Shown in pieces: positions 55,010 to 62,758 of a DNA stretch of 64,000 nt. Origin of the DNA: Rikenellaceae bacterium. Its GTDB lineage: Bacteria; Bacteroidota; Bacteroidia; Bacteroidales; Rikenellaceae. The translations under genes were made by a program, and so were the position numbers. The notes under the pieces are model-generated. The model did not search any database, was not told the DNA's origin, and saw only the letters and a list, made by a program, of their open reading frames with translations. The first letter of the stretch is position 1. The number at the start of each line of letters is the position of its first letter. The stretch lies in NCBI GenBank assembly GCA_017935625.1, contig JAGBHC010000015.1:1-64000 (forward strand), read 5' to 3'.

Positions 55010-55672
55010 GAATAATTTGTCGATTTTATGAGATTTTTGCGGGACAGTCAAATCTTTCCGGTTCTGTCGTGACTGTCCGAGTTCCGACTGCCCGAACAAG
55101 GTACTCAATTCTGTATCTGGAAAGAAGCCCGAACTGCCGTATTTCCAAAATGATTTTTCATCCGAGTCGGAGTATTCAGACTTGTCTCCGCAATAGATAC
55201 GTCCGCACATATAGGCAAGCAGAGCCTTCGAAAGTTTCCATTTGTAGTGCGCTCCGTTCTCCTCCATAAATCCGGCCTCAATCGCCCGTGCGAAAATCTT
55301 GCGGGCAAGTTCGGTGTCGAGACGCTCCGTCAGGATAACGCGCTCTGCCTCATTAGATGCTTGTTCATATAAAGGGTCTTGTGCAATCTTTTCATTTTGC
55401 TTTCCCTTATTTCGGAAATGTAATTTCTCTGCGGTGGATGCCAGTGCTGCCGCACCGACCAACGCCATAATGATGCCTGTCAGTGCCGGCAGATTAGGAC
55501 GCGTTTCGCCAACCGGGTAGATAACACCAAAACCGATAAGCAATAACGTACCGACAAATAAAACAATTGCCGCCGACCATAGAATCTTGCGCTGATACTG
55601 TTTGAAAACGGTTGCCGCCACCAATATCAACACAAGCGCACTAATTATCAATACGGGAACTTTCAACATCAT
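55004..55672 (-). CDS. Membrane protein of unknown function (element cargo)
   Basis: 222 residues. Three N-terminal membrane helices (VPVLIISALVLILVAATVF, ILWSAAIVLFVGTLLLIGFGVIY, LTGIIMALVGAAALAS), then a soluble helical domain (about 95-165: LDTELARKIFARAIEAGFME, HYKWKLSKALLAYMCGRIY) and a Ser/Gln-rich tail. The soluble part is typical of a family found next to integrases in Bacteroides elements. Function unknown; it has its own terminator. Confidence 0.6.
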   Translation of the reverse strand: MMLKVPVLIISALVLILVAATVFKQYQRKILWSAAIVLFVGTLLLIGFGVIYPVGETRPNLPALTGIIMALVGAAALASTAEKLHFRNKGKQNEKIAQDPLYEQASNEAERVILTERLDTELARKIFARAIEAGFMEENGAHYKWKLSKALLAYMCGRIYCGDKSEYSDSDEKSFWKYGSSGFFPDTELSTLFGQSELGQSRQNRKDLTVPQKSHKIDKLFE

Positions 55673-55733
55673 AATTTCATAAAATTATGTGCAAAATTAA
55701 ACATTATTTCCGGTAATCATTTTCAGTTCAACA

Positions 55734-57092
55734 TCAAACGATACCCAAAGCCGCGAAATCACCTCCCAATCTGGCAACTTCGGACGAAAGTGTCTCGGGT
55801 AGGAATCGGGCATAGACCTTTTCCGTCACATCTGTGCTTCCATGACCGAGCAAACGACTGACAACCGACATGGAAAGTCCCTTGTTCAGGGCAAAGACCG
55901 CAAACGAATGCCGGGCCACATGCATTGAGAGGGTAAACGGAAGCCCTATCTGTTCTCCGACAACCGCCAACGACTGATTGATGCATTTCGTTGCATTGTT
56001 ACGGGACTTGTACAGAGCCTCAGCATCATCAAGATCCAGATCATCCTTTACTAAATTGAATACATACCGGCATCCGGCACGTTTCTCCTGCCAACGGTGC
56101 AGAATATTAAGGGCAGGTTCTGTAAGAGGAATTACATGGCGCTTGTTCGTCTTGATCATGATTTTTCTCAGTTCCTTCTTCTCAAAATTTACATGCCCCC
56201 ACTGCAATGTCATCACATCGACAACACGGAGTCCACAGGCATGGAAGGCAAAGAAGAACATTTCCATAAATTCCTTACGGCGCGGTTCTGTACATGTATG
56301 GTAATATTCCAACAGTTCAGACATCTGTTCCTTTGAAAGGTACTTGCCATCAAACTCGTTGTCTTCGTCCGCGAGAGATATCTTTGAGGCGATACGCATA
56401 TCCTGAATCCTCGCATTGACAGCACTATCAATCATTTTCAGTCCCGAAGCATAAGCACATGCTTTAAGGATAGGAGTCAAGGCATGATTGATAGTTGCAT
56501 CGCTATTCAGCTTTATCTCCCGACGCCACTTTATATATTCATCAATCAGTTCAACAGAAATTTCTCCGAGATAGATACTGTCTTGTTTGTAAGTTCCTTT
56601 CTTTGTAGCCCGAAGGAAAGTTTGAAAGATATTCATTCCACTCTTGCCGTTTTCATATCGGCTCTTACCGATACGATTTCTGGAATAATCCGATTCGAGC
56701 CTTTCCATGACAAATTCAACAAAGTCCTTTCCTTTATCATCCCGTGCAATCGGTTTGTCAGCTAAAAAATCGGATATGACCTGAGTTGTAATTTGATTCG
56801 GGTTCTTCTGCTGATATTCCGCCAGTAATGAATCAATCTTGTCAACCCTTGCAAGCAACAGACTGTTGATACGGTTGGCTTCCGGGCCATAGCTCGCCCT
56901 GACTCCGCCACGTCCCTTGTTGGCTTTCTCGTTCCAGTCTCCCAACCGGACAAAGATATTCATACCCTTGCGTATCACCTGCCGGTTCCAGGTGTATTCA
57001 AGCTGGACAAGATACTGTTTAGCAGGATCTATCTCACCCCTGACATGCAGGCGGTAGCGCCCCAATGGATATAATCTTTTCGGTCTTCCCAT
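55734..57092 (-). CDS. Tyrosine recombinase / integrase
   Basis: 452 residues. N-terminal arm-binding domain (about 1-95), SAM-like core-binding domain (115-215), catalytic domain from about 250. Active-site residues: Arg289 in CGLRVVDVMTLQW, His391 and Arg394 in MHVARHSFAVFALNKG, His417 in LLGHGSTDVT and Tyr427 in EKVYARF. It lies next to attR and reads away from it, as expected for an integrase of an element using the DUF2795 3' end. Residues 115-158 recur in the fragment at 38482-38607. Its upstream region (57093-57322) has no gene but several CCAAAyAAA arm-like sites. Confidence 0.95.
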   Translation of the reverse strand: MGRPKRLYPLGRYRLHVRGEIDPAKQYLVQLEYTWNRQVIRKGMNIFVRLGDWNEKANKGRGGVRASYGPEANRINSLLLARVDKIDSLLAEYQQKNPNQITTQVISDFLADKPIARDDKGKDFVEFVMERLESDYSRNRIGKSRYENGKSGMNIFQTFLRATKKGTYKQDSIYLGEISVELIDEYIKWRREIKLNSDATINHALTPILKACAYASGLKMIDSAVNARIQDMRIASKISLADEDNEFDGKYLSKEQMSELLEYYHTCTEPRRKEFMEMFFFAFHACGLRVVDVMTLQWGHVNFEKKELRKIMIKTNKRHVIPLTEPALNILHRWQEKRAGCRYVFNLVKDDLDLDDAEALYKSRNNATKCINQSLAVVGEQIGLPFTLSMHVARHSFAVFALNKGLSMSVVSRLLGHGSTDVTEKVYARFLPETLSSEVARLGGDFAALGIV

Positions 57093-57202
57093 ACTGAAGG
57101 ATGTTTGAAATTAAAAAACAGAGGTTGCGGCAATACTCACAAACCTCTGTAAAGGTAGTGAATTTTGTCCAAATAAATCACAAATCATCCTCCAAAAATT
57201 GC

Positions 57203-57235
57203 ATTTTATCCAAACAAACAGCACCATTTGAGGCG
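57203..57235. repeat. Arm-type repeat near attR
   Basis: Direct partner of 38762-38794 (27/33 identical). Related shorter sites are GTCCAAATAAAT (57167) and GTCCAAACAAAT (57249). Confidence 0.55.
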
Positions 57236-57322
57236 GCCAAACGCCGTTGTCCAAACAAATAAATCCCCACCAATCTAATTGATTGACAGGGATTTAATCT
57301 TAAAATTTTCGATTATTTTCCT

Positions 57323-57544
57323 CTAATACTCTTCCTCGTTGAAGAAAAAGTCGTCTTTGCTCGGGTAGTCCGGCCAGATATCTTCGATACTCTCGTATAT
57401 GTCTCCTTCGTCTTCTATTTCCTGAAGATTCTCAATTACCTCCAAAGGAGCGCCCGAACGCACTGCGTAGTCAATGAGCTCATCCTTAGTCGCTGGCCAC
57501 GGTGCATCCTCCAGTTTAGATGCCAACTCTAATGTCCAATACAT
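57323..57544 (-). CDS. DUF2795 protein; integration target
   Basis: 73 residues, acidic (YWTLELASKLEDAPWPATKD at the N-terminus, FFFNEEEY at the end), matching the DUF2795 small-protein family of Bacteroidales. The last codons form the att site; integration leaves the gene intact at the right junction while copies of its 3' end remain at 38695 and 35898. It has its own promoter element TATTTTTG (57600-57607). Function unknown. Confidence 0.85.
   Translation of the reverse strand: MYWTLELASKLEDAPWPATKDELIDYAVRSGAPLEVIENLQEIEDEGDIYESIEDIWPDYPSKDDFFFNEEEY
57324..57346. other. attR of the mobilizable element
   Basis: TAATACTCTTCCTCGTTGAA plus GAA, one base different from attL; lies within the DUF2795 stop and last six codons. 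Confidence 0.75.
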
Positions 57545-57599
57545 AATCTACTTCGTTTTACAGGTTATTTTCTTCGAGTTTGTCTCGTTATCGAGGTTA

Positions 57600-57607
57600 C
57601 AAAAATA
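57600..57607 (-). promoter_or_regulatory. -7 element of the DUF2795 gene
   Basis: TATTTTTG on the minus strand, 55 nt before the start at 57544. Confidence 0.5.
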
Positions 57608-57625
57608 TATATTTTTCCGAAAAAA

Positions 57626-58180
57626 CTACGGTATCCACAAATTTTCTTCGATTTCTTTCTTTTCGCTCAGCAGCCGGCCCAGCAGATAGAAATAGTCCGA
57701 CAGCCGATTCAGGTATATCAGAGCGCCCCGGTCCATCGGATGTTCCTCTGCGGCACGCAGCGCCGCACGCTCGGCCCGGCGGCAGACGGTACGGCAGATA
57801 TGCGCCTGAGAGACGACGGGATGACCGCCCGGAATCGTGAACTTGGTTATCGGCTTCAGGCTGGCGTCCATCTCGTCCATCCACGCTTCGAGACGGGCGG
57901 CCGGCTCGGGACCCATGGGAGCGAGTTTGTCTTCGCCGCCACGTCCCACCGCAAACAGCGCCGCCACGGTCATTAGCTCCGTCAGCACGTCGGCCAGCTG
58001 TGCGGCCGCTCCGGCATACTCTCCGCCCTCGCGGGCGAGCATATCGCGCATCATGGCGCTCTGGGCCGACAGTTCGTCCACACTGCCGTAGGCCTCGACC
58101 CTCGAATCGAATTTCGGAACCCGCTCTCCGCCTATGAGCGAAGTGAGCCCCTTGTCTCCCGTTCTGGTATAAACCCTCAT
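57626..58180 (-). CDS. Cob(I)yrinic acid a,c-diamide adenosyltransferase (PduO type)
   Basis: 184 residues. The family signature is clear: YTRTGDKGLTSLIGGERVPK at the N-terminus (ATP-binding P-loop-like TGDKG), EAYGSVDELSA, and the late helix HICRTVCRRAERAALRA. It attaches the adenosyl group to cob(I)alamin, giving coenzyme B12 for mutases and reductases. It follows the gene at 58193 by 12 nt, in an operon led by the YhiN-type flavoprotein. Confidence 0.93.
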   Translation of the reverse strand: MRVYTRTGDKGLTSLIGGERVPKFDSRVEAYGSVDELSAQSAMMRDMLAREGGEYAGAAAQLADVLTELMTVAALFAVGRGGEDKLAPMGPEPAARLEAWMDEMDASLKPITKFTIPGGHPVVSQAHICRTVCRRAERAALRAAEEHPMDRGALIYLNRLSDYFYLLGRLLSEKKEIEENLWIP

Positions 58181-58192
58181 ATTTCCAATCCT

Positions 58193-58714
58193 CTAAAGTT
58201 TAAAATGCTGCTTGGGCAACCGGTCGTTGAAGAACAGCAACAGATAGCCGCGATTGTCGATACTCGTACCCGTGTGGCGCTCCACCGCCCGCCGGCACGC
58301 TTTCAGCCTTTCGTCGCTGTCGCGGGGTGCAATCACGCAGACCACGCCCCGGCTCTCCCCCACTTCGTCCACCATCCGCTCGATGGCGGTGCAGGCGACC
58401 GTCAGCACGGCGATTTCGCCATCCCGCAAAGGATGAATCCCCGTCCCGCCGACGAACGAATAACCCGTATATCCGCAATAATTATACAAATTCTGCAACT
58501 GCACGGCCCTGCGGCGGTTCACCGTGCGCCGGGCCACCAGCTCGCGGAACAACGCCGTCTGCTCGCCCACCACCTCGCGCCGTTTCATGAATACGTTGCG
58601 CACCAGCGCATAGACGAACGGAGAGTGCACTCCGTGGCCGCGGTAATGCTTCACACGAGAGAGAGTCGAAAGCTGACCCAACCGTTTGCCGATATGTACT
58701 CCCGCAAGCGTCAT
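58193..58714 (-). CDS. Hypothetical protein, Bacteroidetes 'GHGVHSPFVY' family
   Basis: 173 residues from the ATG at 58714; the longer frame runs into the upstream gene. The N-terminus (LSRVKHYRGHGVHSPFVYALVRNVF) matches the opening of a Bacteroidetes protein family some members of which continue into a SAM-methyltransferase-like domain. Here the second half has a short beta-rich part (EIAVLTVACTAIERM, GVVCVIAPRDSDERLKACRRA) but no clear SAM motif. Starts 8 nt after the flavoprotein stop. Confidence 0.75.
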   Translation of the reverse strand: MTLAGVHIGKRLGQLSTLSRVKHYRGHGVHSPFVYALVRNVFMKRREVVGEQTALFRELVARRTVNRRRAVQLQNLYNYCGYTGYSFVGGTGIHPLRDGEIAVLTVACTAIERMVDEVGESRGVVCVIAPRDSDERLKACRRAVERHTGTSIDNRGYLLLFFNDRLPKQHFKL

Positions 58715-58721
58715 CGTCCTC

Positions 58722-60008
58722 CTACTCCTGCTGTCCGCTACGCTCCCGGGGCGCCAACCCGCTGCCGCGAAGCTGCCCCGCCAGCCGGCCGGTCGAAAAG
58801 GCAATCTGAAGATTATAGCCGCCCGTATCGGCATCCAGGTCGAGCACCTCGCCCGCGAAGTAGAGTCCCTTCACCCGTTTCGACTGAAGGGTCTGGGGGT
58901 CTACCTCATCGACCCGCACCCCGCCGGCCGTCACCACCGCCTCCTCGAAGGGACGGTAGTCGGAAATCGGCAGCACGAAACGCTTTAGCACGGCGATAAG
59001 CCGTCCCTGCTCCTCTTCGCCCATCTTCTTGAGATACATCTTGGGATGGAGCCCCGCTTCGGCCGCCACCGGCTCCACCAGCAACCTGGGGACCAGTTTG
59101 CGCACCAGCTCGCGCACCATCGCCTCGCGGGGCAGTTCCGCCCGCTCGCGCGCGATGCGCTCGGCGAGCACCTCGGGCGTGAGGGCCGGTTTCAGGTCGA
59201 GCCACAACTCCACCCGGTGCTCCTCGATAAGCGCGTCCACGGCGTCGCGGCTCAGGCGCAGCACCACCGCCCCCTCCACTCCGCGGGTCGAGACGGCGAT
59301 TTCGCCGAACTCCTCGCCCGCGCACGTTCCGTCCACCATGAGCCGGACCGAGATGTTGCGCAGCTCCAGACCGGCCATCGCCCCGATGGCGGGATGCGAA
59401 CTCACCAGCGGCACCAGCGAGGGCCGCACGGGTTCGATGGCATGTCCCAGGCGATGGGCGAAACGATAGCCGTCGCCGGTCGAGCCCGTGGCCGGATAGC
59501 CGACGCCGCCCGTAGCGACAATCACATTGTCGGCCTCCTCGCGGCGACGGAAGCCGCGTTTGTTGGTATAGTTCACGCCGAGCACCCGGTCCGCGACGGT
59601 GACAATCTCCTCCACCTTGCTGTGGAACTCCATCGTCACCCCGTTCTCGCGGCACCAGCCGACCAGCGCATCGGCCACGTCCCACGCACGTCCGCTCTTG
59701 GGGAAGACCCGGTCGCCGCGTTCGGTTATCATCTTCACTCCCAGGCGTTCGAAGAAACGCACCGTGGCCTTGTTGCTCATACATGCGAACGACGGACGGA
59801 AAAAATCGACGTTGGTACGCACCCTGGAGAGGAACTCTTCGCTCTCGCGCATGTTGGTCACATTGCAGCGGCCCTTGCCGGTGATGCGCACCTTGCGCCC
59901 CGCCTTTTCCATCTTCTCGAGCAGCAGCACCCGGCGACCGCGACGCGCCGCCTCGCCGGCCGCCATCAGCCCGGCCGCACCGGCTCCTATGACTATCAAA
60001 TCGTACAC
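58722..60008 (-). CDS. HI0933/YhiN-family FAD-dependent oxidoreductase
   Basis: 428 residues with a GTG start at 60008; the longer frame begins in the promoter. DLIVIGAGAAGLMAAGEAARRG is the FAD-binding Rossmann start; KAGRKVRITGKGRCNVTN is the HI0933 signature; VIVATGGVGYPATGSTGDGY and the late GLYFAGEVLDLDADTGGYN complete the family pattern. The substrate is unknown in this family. Divergent from nusB. Confidence 0.92.
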   Translation of the reverse strand: MYDLIVIGAGAAGLMAAGEAARRGRRVLLLEKMEKAGRKVRITGKGRCNVTNMRESEEFLSRVRTNVDFFRPSFACMSNKATVRFFERLGVKMITERGDRVFPKSGRAWDVADALVGWCRENGVTMEFHSKVEEIVTVADRVLGVNYTNKRGFRRREEADNVIVATGGVGYPATGSTGDGYRFAHRLGHAIEPVRPSLVPLVSSHPAIGAMAGLELRNISVRLMVDGTCAGEEFGEIAVSTRGVEGAVVLRLSRDAVDALIEEHRVELWLDLKPALTPEVLAERIARERAELPREAMVRELVRKLVPRLLVEPVAAEAGLHPKMYLKKMGEEEQGRLIAVLKRFVLPISDYRPFEEAVVTAGGVRVDEVDPQTLQSKRVKGLYFAGEVLDLDADTGGYNLQIAFSTGRLAGQLRGSGLAPRERSGQQE

Positions 60009-60031
60009 CTTTTTTCGTTTTTTATTTCGCA

Positions 60032-60068
60032 CAAAGGTACACAAATAGCGAAAAAATATATACTTTTG
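60032..60068. promoter_or_regulatory. Divergent promoters of the YhiN flavoprotein and nusB
   Basis: TACCTTTG on the minus strand (60032-60039) and TACTTTTG on the plus strand (60061-60068), back to back in a 90-bp AT-rich gap. Confidence 0.7.
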
Positions 60069-60096
60069 TGGCCTGAAAATAACGTTCTATATTATC

Positions 60097-61035
60097 ATGT
60101 TGAGTCGAAGATTATTACGAATCAAAACAATAAAGGCCCTGTACGCTCATTTCAAATCGGATTCCGATTCGTTGCTCTCCTCGGAAAAGAATCTGATTCT
60201 CAGTATAGACAAAACCTACGACCTCTATTTTCAGATGCTTCGGCTCGTGGCGGATGTGGCCCGTTACGCCGAAGACCGCATCGAACTGGCCCGCAACAAA
60301 AAACTGCCCACGTACGAGGACCTCAACCCCAACCTCAAATTCGTCCAGAATCCGGTGATTCGCCAAATCGACACCAGCGCCCTCATCAACGATTTCCTCT
60401 CGAAGCGTGCGCTGGGCTGGGTGAACAGTCCCGAACTCATCAAGAATCTCTACAACGGGATGGTCGGCTCCGATTATTACGCGGAGTACATGGCCAGCCC
60501 CGACCACAGCTATAAGAAGGCCGTCAAGCTGGTCATGGATTTCTATCTCAACCAGGTGGAGGACAACCCCCTGCTGGAGGAGGTGGTGGAGGAGCAGTCG
60601 ATTTTCTGGTGCGACGACATCGACTTCAGCCTGATTATGGTCATGCGCACCCTCGACGCCTGCAAAGCCACCCAGGAAGAGATGCCCGTACTGCCCAAAT
60701 TCAAGAGCGAGGAGGACCTCCAGTACACCAAAGAGCTCTTCCGCAAGACGCTGGTGAACTACGACGAGTACATGAAATACATCGAGCGCTTCACCCAGAA
60801 CTGGGACGTGGAACGCATCGCCTTCATGGACAACCTGATAATGGCGACCGCCGTGGCCGAACTCATCAACTTCGACTCCATTCCGGTGCGCGTCACGCTG
60901 GACGAGTTCATCGAGATTTCGAAATATTACAGCACGCCGGGCAGCAGCGTCTTCATCAACGGCATCATCGACCGCATCGCCGAGACGCTCACCGCCGAAG
61001 GCCGCATCAACAAGTTCGGCCGCGGACTGATTTAG
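60097..61035 (+). CDS. nusB: Transcription antitermination factor NusB (long Bacteroidetes form)
   Basis: 312 residues. The N-terminus (MLSRRLLRIKTIKALYAHF) and the C-terminal NusB fold (about 215-305: NWDVERIAFMDNLIMATAVAEL, PVRVTLDEFIEISKYYSTPGSSVFINGIID) match the Bacteroidetes form, which is about twice the length of E. coli NusB because of a helical insert. NusB with NusE binds boxA RNA in rRNA leader transcripts. Confidence 0.95.
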   Translation: MLSRRLLRIKTIKALYAHFKSDSDSLLSSEKNLILSIDKTYDLYFQMLRLVADVARYAEDRIELARNKKLPTYEDLNPNLKFVQNPVIRQIDTSALINDFLSKRALGWVNSPELIKNLYNGMVGSDYYAEYMASPDHSYKKAVKLVMDFYLNQVEDNPLLEEVVEEQSIFWCDDIDFSLIMVMRTLDACKATQEEMPVLPKFKSEEDLQYTKELFRKTLVNYDEYMKYIERFTQNWDVERIAFMDNLIMATAVAELINFDSIPVRVTLDEFIEISKYYSTPGSSVFINGIIDRIAETLTAEGRINKFGRGLI

Positions 61036-61136
61036 CCGCCCGCACGCCGCCCCGCCGAAGGTTCCGCCCCGGCCCGACACGGAGGATAGTTTTCCCGGAT
61101 TATCCTCTTTTTCCGCATACATCGATTCCCCCCGCC

Positions 61137-61661
61137 ATGGAACATCTTTTCGTACGAAAACCCCTCTACACCCTGCGCACCTGGCGGCCGGAAGACGTTC
61201 CCGCCCTGGCAGCCGCCCTCGACAACAGGAAAATATGGGACAACTGCCGCGACCTGCTGCCCCACCCCTACACCGAAGCCGACGCATCGGCCTTCGTCGC
61301 GCTGGCTGCCGGCCGCGAGGAGCCGCTCGAATTCTGCATCGAAGTCGATGGAGCGGCCGCAGGCAACATCGGATTCCGCCCCGGCGAGGACATCGAACGT
61401 TACAGCGCCGAAACGGGCTACTGGCTCGACGAAAGGTTCTGGAACCGGGGCATCATGAGCGACGCGCTGAAAGAGGCCGCCGCCCGATACTTCGCACGCA
61501 CGTCCGTCGTGCGCCTCTTCGCCACCGTATTCGAAACGAACCGCCCCTCGATGCGCGTATTGGAAAAGGCGGGGTTCGTCCGGGTCGGAGTGCAGCGCAA
61601 AGCGGTCTTCAAGAACGGCCGGTTTCTCGATTCGCACCTCTACGAACTGCTCCGTCCATGA
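61137..61661 (+). CDS. GNAT-family N-acetyltransferase (RimJ/RimL-like)
   Basis: 174 residues from the ATG at 61137. RimJ-like GNAT pattern: TLRTWRPEDVPALAAALDN, GNIGFRPGEDIERYSAETGYWLDERFWNRGIMSDAL (strand 4 and acetyl-CoA loop), VFETNRPSMRVLEKAGF and a final strand with GRFLDSHLYEL. Substrate unknown. The 220 bases after it (61662-61823) hold no gene. Confidence 0.9.
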   Translation: MEHLFVRKPLYTLRTWRPEDVPALAAALDNRKIWDNCRDLLPHPYTEADASAFVALAAGREEPLEFCIEVDGAAAGNIGFRPGEDIERYSAETGYWLDERFWNRGIMSDALKEAAARYFARTSVVRLFATVFETNRPSMRVLEKAGFVRVGVQRKAVFKNGRFLDSHLYELLRP

Positions 61662-61823
61662 TGCGAATCCGCAAAATGGAGACCGGCAAGAGAGACTCCC
61701 TTCCGATGCTGCCCTCCCAAAGCCTCCGCCGAGGCATTCCCCCCGTCGGCCGGAAGAGCCCCCGGAGTCCTTTCGCCCCGACGGCTCCGTTGCGGTGGCT
61801 CCGTTGCGGTGCATACACACGAA

Positions 61824-61857
61824 TCGGGCTGACGAACCCCCAAGTCCGTCAGCCCGA
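61824..61857. terminator. Terminator between GNAT gene and yajC
   Basis: 11-bp perfect stem TCGGGCTGACG / CGTCAGCCCGA with a 12-nt loop, 27 nt past the yajC stop. Confidence 0.75.
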
Positions 61858-61883
61858 CCGATAATCCGGAAACCCGCCCCGCT

Positions 61884-62198
61884 CTATCGCTGAGCCAGGT
61901 CGCTGGGGTCTTTCATCACCATGCTCTTGTCGATGCGGATAGCCACGTTGTTATCCACCTCGACCAGCACGTAGTTCTCTTTCACCTCTTTGATGGTTCC
62001 GTAGATTCCTCCGGCCGAAATCACCTTCTGTCCCTTCTGGAGCGAATTGCGGAAGTTATTCAGCTCTTTCTGACGCTTCTGCTGGGGACGAATCATGAAG
62101 AAATACATCACCACGAAAACCAGAATCATCATTATCAGGAAGTTCCAATTGCCGCTGGCAGCGGCCGATTCCTGCAACATAATCGTCATCAAATTCAT
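61884..62198 (-). CDS. yajC: Preprotein translocase subunit YajC
   Basis: 104 residues. One membrane helix (NFLIMMILVFVVMYFFMIRPQQK) followed directly by the YajC core: RPQQKRQKELNNFRNSLQKG then VISAGGIYGTIKEVKENYVLVEVDNN. Accessory part of SecDF-YajC at the inner membrane. Confidence 0.96.
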   Translation of the reverse strand: MNLMTIMLQESAAASGNWNFLIMMILVFVVMYFFMIRPQQKRQKELNNFRNSLQKGQKVISAGGIYGTIKEVKENYVLVEVDNNVAIRIDKSMVMKDPSDLAQR

Positions 62199-62323
62199 AT
62201 CAATGCTCGGTTTAAAAAATTATAAGTTCGCAAATATACGTTTTTTTCAGGTAAAAACAATCCGTTCGCACCTTTTTGCCACATCTGCGTCCGAATCGGC
62301 CCACCCGCTTCCTGCGCCGGCCG

Positions 62324-62758
62324 TCACTCCACCACGCACGCGATGAGCAGACGGAACGGACGGGGGTCGGCGTCGGTCTTCACGCGCAGCTCCTTGAGCT
62401 GCCATCCCTGCATTCCGCGGCTGTCGAACCGGAAACCGAAACGAATCGAATCGCCCTCGTCCGCGGCGCCCCGGTCGTAGTCCACCGTCGTGCATCCGCA
62501 GCTGCTCTCCACCGCCAGCACGGTCAATGGCCCTCCGGTCGCATTGCGCAGGCGCAGGCTCTTTTCAATCACCTCGCCGCTGCGCATCCGGCCCAGGTCG
62601 AGCGTGTCGCCGCCCATCGTTCCGAACCGCTCCGCAGTCAGCTCAACGACCGTGCCCGAATAGGGCTTCGCCGGCCGGTCCGCCTGCCGCCCGCAGCCGC
62701 AGCAGAGCAGCAGCGCCGCCGGCAGCAGCCGTCGCAACAAAACGCCTCCCCTATTCAT
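62324..62758 (-). CDS. DUF1573 lipoprotein-like protein
   Basis: 144 residues from the ATG at 62758, overlapping the end of radA by 8 nt. A signal with a lipobox-like LLLCCGC is present. The rest is one Ig-like DUF1573 domain: TLDLGRMRSGEVIEKSLRLRN, then VESSCGCTTVDYD and GFRFDSRGMQGWQLKELRV. Periplasmic or membrane-anchored; role unknown. Confidence 0.88.
   Translation of the reverse strand: MNRGGVLLRRLLPAALLLCCGCGRQADRPAKPYSGTVVELTAERFGTMGGDTLDLGRMRSGEVIEKSLRLRNATGGPLTVLAVESSCGCTTVDYDRGAADEGDSIRFGFRFDSRGMQGWQLKELRVKTDADPRPFRLLIACVVE

Larger units (their letters stand above)
38695..57346. mobile_element. Integrative mobilizable element carrying a defence island (about 18.6 kb)
   Basis: Bounded by 23-bp direct repeats (attL 38695-38717, attR 57324-57346) that are copies of the DUF2795 gene 3' end. 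Near each end lies a 33-bp arm-like repeat (38762-38794; 57203-57235). It contains a tyrosine integrase, an HTH protein, DUF3987 and DUF6371 replication-type proteins and a MobV relaxase, but no type IV secretion genes; it must be moved by a helper element. Cargo: DUF2971 pseudogene, HTH regulator, DUF1016 nuclease, ATPase, Shango-like genes. GC is lower than the host's. Confidence 0.85.
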
